From NCBI RefSeq assembly GCF_001625305.1, contig NW_017803987.1, forward strand, positions 1,941,803 to 2,005,802: 64,000 nt of DNA, written 5' to 3'. Shown here one piece after another: positions 46,401 to 53,436 of the stretch; position 1 is the stretch's first letter; each line of letters begins with the position of its first letter. A model generated the notes under the pieces. That model searched no databases and was not told where the DNA came from. It saw only the letters and a list, made by a program, of their open reading frames with translations. The translations under genes and the position numbers were made by a program. This stretch comes from Branchiostoma belcheri. Taxonomy: Eukaryota > Chordata > Leptocardii > Amphioxiformes > Branchiostomatidae.

Positions 46401-49009
46401 TAGAATTAGCCACTCCCTCATTGGTTGAACTGCCAACTGCCTTGCTATTATTGGTTAAACTGCTAATTCCCCTGCTATCATTGGTTGAACAGCTACCTGC
46501 CTTGCTATAATTGGCTGAAACATTAATTGCTATGCTATCATTGGTTGATCAGCTACTATCATTGGTTGAACTGTACATTGCCCTGCTATTATTGGTTAAA
46601 CTGCTAATTGCCCTGCTATCATTGGTTGAACTGCTAACTGCAAATGCTATAATTGGCTGGAATGTTAATTGCTATGCTATCATTAGTTGATTGGCTACTA
46701 TCATTGGTTGAAATGTAAATTGCTCTGCTATCATTGGTTAAACTGCTTATTGCCATGCTATCATTGGTTAAACTGCTAATTGCTTTGAAATCATTGGTCG
46801 AACTCCTAATTGCCCTGCTATTATTGGTTAAACTGCTTATTGCCCTGCTATCATTGGTTAAACTGCTAATTGCTTTGAAATCATTGGTCGAACTCCTAAT
46901 TGCCATGCTATCATTGGTTAAACTGCTAATTGTGATGGAAAGTCAGGATCAGTCTATGAGTGTAAAACTTTGGGACATGCAGCTCCGACTTTTGGCCTCT
47001 CTAATTGGTCAGACTGCTAATTGCCATGCTATCATTGGTTAAACCGCTAATTGTGATGGACAGTTGCAATTTTGGGTCTACGGCAACTTATCACAAAATT
47101 CTGCTTACCTTTTGAAGCATCTGCTGCTGCCTTTTGGTATTCCTCCTATATAAAATAGACACAACAATTCTTTAAATAAAAGTTCACTGTTTCTTTTTAA
47201 GCAAAAAGGTGACAAAACAAAAGTTGAAGCAGTGGTTTCTGATGTGGCTTTCTATGAACAGTTTAACTTCCTCACCAGTAGTGCTGAGTACCGGTTCACT
47301 GGACTTGGATCCAGACTTATAAAAATGTTTAGGTTCAAGTCCAAAAAAACCTAAAAGTCAAGAACCGAGTCCGGATGATCACATACCCCTTTTCTTTCCG
47401 AACCATCTAAAAACTTCCATAGATTGCAAAATCTTTGCTGCAAAATGAAGAAAACATTGCCATCGGGCATCGTCAAGTACCGGCCTCCATGTTATGTGGC
47501 CAAAGTTTCACCCAGACAACATTGCAAGGTTGCCAACATGCAATTTTGTATTAATATGCCATGGGTTTAGGTCCGGACTTAGAAGTCTGGAACTGAACCT
47601 AAACCTCTGAACTTGAATCCGGACCTGAACCTAAATGTGCATTTAGGAACTCACCAGTTTGAGATGACATGCTGCCCTGTTCTTGTAGTACACAGCCTTG
47701 CCCTTGTCCCCTTTCTCAGACAACTTGAGAGCCTGTGTGTAACAGCTGACAGCCTCCTCATACTCCCCAGCCTTAAAGTGTTGGTTCCCCTGCTCCTTAC
47801 TGAGCTCTGCTTCCGACTGTAAACATAAACATAAACAATAAACAAAAACATTGGACAAAAACAATAATTCTTGCCTAAACCCAAGTCTAATTCAAAGTAT
47901 TAAACATGAAAAAAAGACAATGAATAACAATTTCCATACATATCAATATTTGAATTTGAAATAAGAACAGTGGTAGATCTTGTTTTGTTTTCATAGCATT
48001 ACAGAAATGTTATTCATAATTATCAGTTATTATTACAGTACACAGGTACTACAGAAAAAAATTGTTTCAACTCAAGATGCAAAACTCCTTTTCATGTAAA
48101 ACAACTTTTTAATTGATGCCAGAGCAATTTCTTTATGTAGACTCAGTCACCACATTCTTTTCTTTTTAACTTAATATCAGAGACTGAAGCCAAGGGCCTT
48201 GTCAAAGACTATGTATGGACTACAACATTCCCAACTGAGTAGGAAATATCATCTATCTTATAAAATAATAATATAACAATTACTAGTAATTATGAATGGC
48301 GAGCCAGCTGACACAAAATTTACACCTGTTATTATCCATCATGATACAGTCTGCTCCGGTTTTCTTTTCTTTTCTCCAAGCAGATACAGGGAAATTACAA
48401 AGTTACCTTTACCTTTACATCTTGCTAAAACAATATTTACGTTGTAAAATTTTGTATATACGTTTTTCTAACAATTTATCCTTCCTAAAAAAAACGTGGA
48501 AACATGGTCTAATAGAGTATTGTGATGTTTTCCTCTCATATCTGCTTGGAGATTAGTCTCACCGAACCAAAAATAGTCTCGGTCCGGTATGTGCGGAATG
48601 TGTCATCAGTGCGCATGGAGCCTCGGTCCTACAGGCCATGTGCAGCTGTCTAACGGTACTCAGAACGTTCTAGTAGCTTCTCGCACGATCTGGTGTGCTT
48701 TTGGTGAAATTTCTTCCCGTGAAAACACATTAAACACTTGAAATTGACCGTAAGGACTTACTAGTTGATGCACGTATCAAAACATCGTGTTGTTGACCAT
48801 GTTTGGTGATAGAAACGCCGAAAACTGCGCACTTGGGCGCCTAATTCTGTCGCGTTTTTATCAAGTTTAGAATCAGATCTTTGAGATTTCTGTCTCCAGA
48901 TAACATGAGAACATGTTTCCTACTTATTTTGCCAACGTAGATCGCTAGATAATAGATAAAATGGCGAAAAAACGGATGTTTTTATACTCACTTTCGCAGC
49001 TTCCGTCAT
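31500..49009 (-). CDS. UNC45: UNC-45 myosin chaperone (complete, 22 exons)
   Basis: Exons: 49009-48992, 47816-47655, 47145-47109, 46384-46194, 45929-45840, 45610-45443, 44819-44651, 43879-43667, 42742-42568, 42012-41934, 41543-41451, 40994-40854, 40354-40260, 39913-39775, 39175-39029, 36263-36081, 35422-35309, 34868-34753, 34508-34391, 33530-33378, 32463-32344, 31703-31500; 974 residues against roughly 930-945 in vertebrates. Residues 7-115 form the Hsp90-binding TPR domain ([43 protein letters not shown]). The rest is the armadillo-like central and UCS domain that binds the myosin head: [90 protein letters not shown]45 folds myosin motors with Hsp90 in cytosol and sarcomere. The sequence does not decide between vertebrate A and B types. 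The exon 10 start uses the TTTTCCAG acceptor because it keeps the frame. It diverges from CZIB. Confidence 0.95.
32640..32700 (-). ncRNA. Hammerhead-ribozyme-like motif in a retroelement tail
   Basis: The minus strand has CTGACGA (32686-32680), then AGGT...ACCT as a short stem, then GAAA (32652-32649) followed by CATCTGACC. A relative at 44272-44325 (minus) shows CTGACAA with stem AGCTAG/CTAGCT but has lost GAAA. Both are in UNC45 introns and are probably fragments of a second Penelope-like family. Confidence 0.4.
33175..33365 (-). mobile_element. tRNA-derived SINE of a second type
   Basis: In reverse orientation: GCTCAATTTTTCGAATGCTC with GAGTTCAAATCCTGGCCGGG as B-box-like segment, followed by GTACACACTTCTTTCTCTGC. 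It differs from the TTGTGCCCTTGGGAAAGGCA family. It lies against the UNC45 exon 20 donor, about 12 bp away. Confidence 0.6.
33665..34035 (+). mobile_element. MITE family C fragment joined to a SINE fragment
   Basis: The MITE part has CATTTCATCACTCAGGTGTC and CAACATATTTTTTCCTAG. It runs into GGGTTCGAATCCCTAGCAGG and CCTTGGGAAAGGCACTTAAC of the tRNA-derived SINE. It lies in UNC45 intron 19. Confidence 0.7.
34948..35153. repeat. Family D repeat (partial), UNC45 intron 17
   Basis: ACATAATGTAACCCAACACC, GTTACCATGGTGACAGAC and AGGTCATTGACCTTATG mark the family. Internal sequence around 34985-35010 is diverged. Confidence 0.65.
35605..36014. mobile_element. MITE family A (full copy), UNC45 intron 16
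   Basis: GGCCATGTTGATTTCATT with ATGGATGACATCCGCGCGC at the left; GGATGTCATCCATATAATC and ATCAACATGGCC at the right. It aligns through its interior with 1429-1831. Confidence 0.9.
36300..36455 (+). mobile_element. Penelope-like element tail with hammerhead-like motif
   Basis: CTGAGGA (36334-36340), stem GACCAG/CTGGTC around an enlarged loop, GAAA (36363-36366), then GCTCTAGGTGAGAGAAT as in the copy at 5290. It ends at CCAACACAGATGAACTTTCATG. Confidence 0.6.
36487..36700 (+). mobile_element. tRNA-derived SINE, UNC45 intron 15
   Basis: TTGTGGCACAACGGCAGAGT, the B-box-like GGTCCCGGGTTCAAGTCC, then CTTGTGCCCTTGGGAAAGGC. Confidence 0.85.
37428..38536. repeat. Direct duplication (about 345-435-bp units) in UNC45 intron 15
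   Basis: The block starting TGACCTGCGTTTCGATTGG (37428-37862) recurs at 38192-38536 with over 90% identity by eye. The second copy has an internal deletion of about 90-120 bp between CAAAGAATTTTCGGG and GAGCTGGATTTCC. About 330 bp of unrelated, CpG-containing sequence separates them. Both include CCCGTCTACCCCAACGCGAG and ACACTTAATACACGCC. I recognise no family and no convincing coding frame. Confidence 0.8.
38697..38815 (-). mobile_element. tRNA-derived SINE head (reverse)
   Basis: GATCGAACCCGGGTCTCCC is a reversed B-box; the reversed body contains CCATGTCCAGACATGTCC, as in the copy at 53700. Confidence 0.65.
38866..38975. repeat. Inverted repeat with the Penelope-tail boundary motif
   Basis: AGACTAAGCTTCAATTTCCA and TGGAAATTGAAGCTTAGTCT face each other across about 20 bp. 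The sequence then runs to CCAACACGGATGAACTTTCATG. Confidence 0.75.
39950..40115. repeat. Dispersed repeat with GGTGCACCCA motif
   Basis: ATTTTGAAGTTAGCTCCCAT, TTAGGTTTTGTTTTATATGG and TTTTTTAGGTTGGGTGCACC recur at 54005-54165, in the same orientation and internal order. A short relative is at 19160-19225. Confidence 0.7.
40186..40217. repeat. (TAG)n microsatellite
   Basis: About ten AGT/TAG units in UNC45 intron 13. Confidence 0.9.
40500..40870 (-). repeat. Degenerate tandem repeat including the UNC45 exon 12 donor
   Basis: GCAGTGACCNCTTGCAGG-type motifs recur near 40512, 40638 and 40802. The exon 12 end (GAGCACTGGTGGTGAG on the minus strand) has an intronic look-alike near 40693-40713 (GAGCACTGATGGTGTGA). 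Period about 125-165 bp. Confidence 0.6.
41570..41825 (-). mobile_element. LINE (CR1-like) 3' end, UNC45 intron 10
   Basis: Reverse complement of a 3'-terminal LINE segment: the minus strand reads [19 protein letters not shown] followed by the 3'UTR with GGCGTAATGTAGCCAGCTG and a CAGATACAGATACA tail. Confidence 0.8.
42930..43263. mobile_element. MITE family C copy, UNC45 intron 8
   Basis: TTTTGTGTTTCCTGTTTCAG at the left, GGAAACAGGAAAACAACATT and CCTAGGCCTAA at the right. A loose terminal piece (GGGAAACGCAACATTTTTTC) lies just upstream at 42881. Confidence 0.8.
43430..43575 (+). mobile_element. LINE reverse transcriptase tail remnant
   Basis: The plus strand reads a degenerate [15 protein letters not shown] and [12 protein letters not shown], the C-terminus of a jockey/CR1-type protein. 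In UNC45 intron 8. Confidence 0.5.
43940..44215. repeat. Family D repeat (full copy), UNC45 intron 7
   Basis: From AAAGAAAATGCATAATGTTT to ATGTTTTCCTTCGGTAAAC, with ACATTATGTAACCCAATACC and a GAAGAAGAAGAGGAAG run inside. Confidence 0.85.
45045..45455 (-). repeat. Four-unit tandem repeat running out of UNC45 exon 6
   Basis: Units share CATTGGCTGAACAGTTTGG, CAGCCAGGATTGGTCTATA and CATTGGTCAAACCACT. The minus-strand donor context of exon 6 (GGACACAGGTCTAGGGTGAG, ending the exon at 45443) is repeated almost exactly near 45236-45262 and in diverged form near 45127-45150. One unit (about 45291-45380) lacks the donor segment. Confidence 0.85.
45656..45832 (+). mobile_element. tRNA-derived SINE next to the UNC45 exon 5 donor
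   Basis: TGTGGTGTGAATGGTAGTAC, then GTCTTGTGCCCTTGGGAAAG and CACTCAGGTGTAAAAGAGTA. It ends within about 10 bp of the exon 5 donor (exon ends at 45840). Confidence 0.8.
46405..47062. repeat. 30-bp minisatellite, about 20 copies, filling UNC45 intron 3
   Basis: CTATCATTGGTTGAACTGCT and AATTGCC alternate with a 30-bp period through almost the entire intron between exons 3 and 4. A period divisible by three explains the long Leu/Ile/Val-rich frame. The core ATTGGTT/AACTGCTAATTGCC resembles the unit in intron 6. Confidence 0.95.
47279..47650. mobile_element. MITE family K copy abutting the UNC45 exon 2 donor
   Basis: It starts TAGTGCTGAGTACCGGTTCA and keeps the family's AGGTTCAAGTCC, CACATACCCCTTTT and ACTGAACCTAAACCTCTG. 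The right terminus seen at 52299 is missing; the copy stops at the donor of exon 2 (exon ends at 47655). Confidence 0.75.
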
Positions 49010-49769
49010 GTTTGCCGTCTGCTAGGCACGACTTCCTGCTAACCTATAACCTTTACTCTTTAACCTCAGTAGGGCGGAGCTTCAGTTTCTTATCGTTGAT
49101 TTGATTGGTCAGAATTCTTACATTTACGACAAAGAGCCCAATCACAGAGGATTTTACAAATCTACTATTTTAATTAGCAGGCTTTCGACCAATCAACGCA
49201 AAGAGAATGTTCGGGAAGGTAGCAGAACATTCGATTACTCGGATTCAAGCCAATTTCGGGAAGCACTTGGCGAACGTGTATGCGTGTAAAGTGGTAAGCC
49301 ACGTTGTATTTTCATGCATTCAAAGTTTTAATGAAAAGAAATTCAACCTTTGCGTAATATTTACTCATTTTAGATACAATGTAACTTTACTAGAAGTTAT
49401 TAGCTCCATGAAAAATGGTCAGATATTGTTTTTGGCGCGTGTGTGTGTTTGTATGTGTGTGTGTGTCTGTCTGTGTGTGTGTGTGTTTGTGTGTGTCTGT
49501 GTGTGTGTGTCTGTCTGTGTGTGTGTGTCTGTGTGTGTGTGTGTCTGTCTGTGTGTGTGTGTGTCTGTGTGTGTGTGTGTGTCTGTGTCTGCCTGTGTGT
49601 GTGTCTGTGTCTTTGTGTTTCCGCACATTTGCAGTCAGCATAACTTGCTCTCCAGTTGAAAGCTGTGCTAGAGAACATCATAACCACTTCTGCAGTTTCT
49701 GAGAGTTCTGCTAGGTGTCATTTTGTACCCCTTTCTGTACAGTCATTTCAGATTTCCTAAGGGACCACC
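49010..49769. promoter_or_regulatory. Divergent promoter region between UNC45 and CZIB
   Basis: The start codons lie about 760 bp apart, facing outward. The CZIB ATG may be reached after a non-coding exon ending near 49291 (GTAAGC). CCAAT-type motifs (GATTGGTC near 49104, CCAATCA near 49139 and 49191) lie close to both. Most of the rest is an intronic GT array. Confidence 0.55.
49436..49612. repeat. GT/TCTG microsatellite
   Basis: (GT)n with interspersed TCTG units upstream of the CZIB start. Open frames on both strands here are artefacts. Confidence 0.97.
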
Positions 49770-51076
49770 ATGGTGAAAATTGCCCTCCAGTTGAAAGCTG
49801 TGCTGGAGAACATCACCAACCTCCGTCCAGAGGGGGAGGATTTCCGCTGGTATCTGAAGCTGAAGTGTCTGTCGTGTGGAGAAGTCAGCGAGAAGTGGCA
49901 ATATGTCACGTTGCAGGTAGTGTATGGTTTGTTACCTTTGTCAGAAGGCTATGTTCTTGGTAGCATTTGTGGGTGCGTGTGTGACTGTCATGAAACTTGT
50001 GGTAGGTGGGTAACGTTTATAATGATACGTGTTGATGAGACCTCAAAATGACTTGCCTAGCAGTTTGTTATGGTATAATGCAGTGAAAGTCCTGCTTTTG
50101 ATATCTCATGATCTGAGCATGCTACGGTCACAAATTCTGGATGGTAGATAGCTCTTGTGCTCGGAAAGACATGGCACGAGTTTGGTATAATGGCACGCAT
50201 TGCTGACTGCATGTTGAACATTGAACAGGCGCCCTATCAACTTTGTTTTGAACTGCAGGGACCTTGTTCTTAGAGACTTTGCATGCCCGTAGCCGTAATT
50301 AGGTTCGGAAGAACCCCCCCACAAGGCTCAAAGGTCCACTTTTTGGTCCACTTTTCATGTAAAGGTCCACTTTTTGGCCCACATTTATGTAAAGGTCCAC
50401 TTTTTGGTCCACATTTTATGTAAAGGTCCAAGATTTTTCTTGAAAAAAGATAGACTGGAATCGTAGAAAAACTGCTCCCTTTGTCCATGCTTTGTCCCTT
50501 AAAAATTTATCTCTGATTTTTTTCTTGGAAATCCTCTCAAAAATGCACGAAATGCCATTTTAGAAGGTTAATTTTTCAAAATTTTCCGGGGGAGCATGCC
50601 CCAGGACCCCCCTAGGAACCTCGCGCCGGCGCTCGAGGTCCCCTCAAGCAGTGGGAAGAACCCCCCCCATTCAAAATCCTGGCTACGGGCATGCTTTGGA
50701 ACCAAATAAGTTGGTGATTTTCAACCAATCGGTTTTTCAGGAATCAACACCGCTGAAAGGAGGGCGGGGTCACGCTAACCTGGTCGCGAAGTGCAAACTG
50801 TGCAGCCGCGAGAACAACCTGGACATCCTCCAGGACAGCATCCAACCGTACTGCGCGGAAAACAGCGAGGAATTCCGTAGCGTGGTCGTGTTTGAGTGCC
50901 GCGGGGTCGAGCCGGTGGACTTCTCGCCCAGGGTGGGTTTCGTGGCGGAAGGCGAGAATTCGGGTATGAAGTTCGATGAGGTCGAGCTGACGGAGGGCGA
51001 ATGGATGGACTACGATGAGAACGCACAACAACCCGTGGGAATCACGGAAATAGAGCATCGCTTTGTGAAGGCGTGA
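49770..51076 (+). CDS. CZIB: CXXC motif-containing zinc-binding protein (complete, 2 exons)
   Basis: Exons 49770-49916 and 50741-51076 give 160 residues, the same length as human CZIB (C1orf123). It matches nearly throughout: [70 protein letters not shown]. Zinc ligands are the two CXXC pairs Cys33-Cys36 and Cys67-Cys70. The family is a small beta-sandwich cytosolic protein of poorly known role. The single intron is phase 0 between the two CXXC pairs and carries a 415-bp inverted-terminus element. It diverges from UNC45. A hairpin precedes the poly(A) signal. Confidence 0.96.
50279..50696. mobile_element. Inverted-terminus element in the CZIB intron
   Basis: GCATGCCCGTAGCC at the left and GGCTACGGGCATGC at the right are perfect complements, with GAAGAACCCCCCC subterminal on both sides. 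Inside, AAAGGTCCACTTTTTGG is repeated about four times at roughly 33-bp spacing. It ends about 45 bp before the exon 2 acceptor. Confidence 0.85.
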
Positions 51077-51112
51077 AAGTAGCGACATCGGCTACAATTA
51101 AAACTTTGAGTA

Positions 51113-51199
51113 CCCATAAGGTCAAGAAATAATAATATTCCAAACTAAGATACTGATTCAGTATCTTAGTTTGCAATATTAGCATTTCTTGACCTTAAA
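51113..51199 (+). repeat. CZIB: Hairpin in the CZIB 3'UTR
   Basis: AAGGTCAAGAAAT...CCAAACTAAGATACTGA pairs with TTCAGTATCTTAGTTTG...CATTTCTTGACCTT; arms of about 39 bp with almost no loop. It lies between the stop codon and AATAAA at 51208-51213. Confidence 0.85.
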
Positions 51200-51207
51200 A
51201 TAGTTGT

Positions 51208-51213
51208 AATAAA
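51208..51213 (+). terminator. CZIB: Candidate CZIB poly(A) signal
   Basis: AATAAA, 132 bp after the stop codon, directly beyond the hairpin. Confidence 0.55.
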
Positions 51214-51831
51214 TATTCTGTTAACGGAGCAAAAATATCCTTCTTATATTTCTCTTCCCATACCATTTTCTCAGAAAAATCATTCATTTCAACATTTGAA
51301 TGATTTGAAAAACTTGCGATTAAGTTGCTTACATGCTGTTTAAGATAATAGTGCAAATAAGACATGAAATGTCTTCTATTAAAGTACATTTGATAGGGAT
51401 GTATTATATAGTATTGTTAATTAAATTGTTCAATTTTCTGTCCTTTGTACTGTCTTATTTTCATAAGACAGTTTTTCACAAGACAGAAAAAGTTTTTATG
51501 ACTATTTGACTGCTTGTTTTTAATTTAAAGAATGACATTAAAAATGACATAAAACTATTAAAAGACATTAAAGAACAGAAATGGTTGTACGTGTAACTAG
51601 AGTATTAAAATCAAGACAGAAACATCAAATGAATATAGACAACAAGTTCTTTTTAATGTGGGGAATAAGTAGAGAATTATTGCTTCAGTTTGTATATCAT
51701 CACATTTTTTCCATAAAAATATGAACTATTGCACCCTGTTTGTCTTTAAGAAACATCTTCAAATGATCTAAAACATTTGGTCTTATCCAGTACATGTACT
51801 ATATCTTACAAACTTTTCCATAACAGTCTAT

Positions 51832-52299
51832 TAGTGCTGTGTACCAGTTCACTGGACCGGTTATGGACTTGTAAAAATTTTTGGTACAAGTCCAAAAAAC
51901 CTGAATGTCTGGATCTAGTTCCAGACTTACAAAAAAAAGGCATGTCACATACCCCTTTTTGTTCTAGACCACCTGAAATCTTCAATAGTCAAAAATATGC
52001 GCTGCAAAACATTGCCTTTGGGCATAGTCAAGTGTCGGCCTCCGTAAATTGTGGCCACAGTTTTGCCCAGACGTGCCCCGCAAACAACATATCTTGCTTC
52101 TAAACCCTGCTGGTAGTGTAGTGCTCGCTACAAAATTTTGTAAAGATGCCCCTTTTTCCATTGGAAATGTTAACTGAGAAGTCACTCCCATACTTTGTAT
52201 ATGCCCTGGGTTTACATTTTGTAGGTCCGGACTTGAACCTAAACCTCTGGACTTGAATCCAGACCTGGACCTGAACGTGGGTTTAGGTACACAGCACTA
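51832..52299. mobile_element. MITE family K (full copy)
   Basis: TAGTGCTGTGTACC at the left and GGTACACAGCACTA at the right. Inside are AAGTCCAAAAAACCTGAATG, CACATACCCCTTTTTG and CCTAAACCTCTGGACTTGAA. It lies between CZIB and the hydrolase gene; the remaining 51214-52988 shows no gene. Confidence 0.85.
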
Positions 52300-52988
52300 C
52301 TGCCTATATATCTTTACAGGCTCCTCAACTTGCAGCTTAAAAGGAAAAAAAATTATGTCTCATCTAGAGGTACTCTTTAGTTTACAATCATTGACACTTC
52401 TGACAATATCACTATCATATAAACATGGATACTAAAACATTGCCACACGAACCATTTTTTTTACTCAATACTGCAACAATATTTCATAAACTCATCTGTA
52501 ATACCATAATTATGTGTCTTTGCAAAAACAAAATCAAAGTATTCTCAGTTTCTCTTCCAAGACAAAGAGAGTAAACCAACAAGAGAGGTATATGGTGATC
52601 AAATTTACCTACATTAGGTAAATAATGAGGCAACTTGACAATATTGAGAAATGTTTGTTTTGAATTTGTAGCTTTCCAGCTAGTTTTCAGTTTTCTACCC
52701 CCTATTTCTGACTGTGTTTGGCAGTTTGGTCACTCTATGTAGAGTCTTTCAAGACAAATAATCACATTGTCAAGCAAACACTTGAACACAACAACATCAC
52801 TACTATCTCACTCTTCTCGACAAAAATCATATTACAGCACTTAACACAGTTATGAGGTGTTCCCCTAACTTTTGGGATTTGGACATTACCCGGATGTCTA
52901 ACCTTCATCAACGTTTGTTGTAATTTCAGTATGAAAGTAGAATAGGTGAACATGACAAAACGGCACTTTGGCACTACATTGATCCAAC

Positions 52989-53413
52989 CTAGGCCACAGC
53001 AAGTAATTTTTATGGATGACATCAGCGCGCGCATCAATTTTCGCCTGATTTTGGAAAAAAAACTAATTTTGTTGCCTTCTGAAAGTGGTCAACATGCCAA
53101 AAATGGGCAAAGATGTCTGTTGCCATGCCAGAAGGTGGATGGCAGATAACTATGAAGAGAGGAGACAAGAAAAGTCTCTGATTTAATGTTTTGTTTCTTA
53201 CTTTGATGCAGTGATATGTGATGCTGGCTGTGTATATGTGACGTTCTCACTGAATAAAAACCATTTGTACAATCATTGGAGAGAATGAGTCAAAATTTTA
53301 AATTGTAGGAACCTTGTTTTTTTCGGCCCGCCTTATTTTTTTTCGCCTGCTCGCATTAGCTTTGGAGTCTGTGGACCCGATGTTATCCATAAAATTTACT
53401 TGCTGTGGCCCTA
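52989..53413. mobile_element. MITE family B (full copy) directly after the hydrolase stop codon
   Basis: TAGGCCACAGCAAGTAATTT at the left; ACTTGCTGTGGCC at the right. It is collinear with 5969-6393, including AAAAATGGGCAAAGATGTCT. Its right end is 23 bp past the stop codon of the minus-strand gene, so it forms nearly all of that 3'UTR. On the gene's strand it offers ATTAAA at 53187-53182. Confidence 0.9.
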
Positions 53414-53436
53414 GGGGGTAACACTGATGGCATCTG

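Noticed and set aside
46405..47062. Possible CRISPR-like array of 30-bp repeats
   Set aside because: There are no unique spacers, the units are contiguous and degenerate, and it lies in a eukaryotic intron: a minisatellite.
49390..49702. Several open frames rich in Cys/Val or Thr/His
   Set aside because: They translate a GT microsatellite; the same applies to 18195-18342 and 58508-58958.
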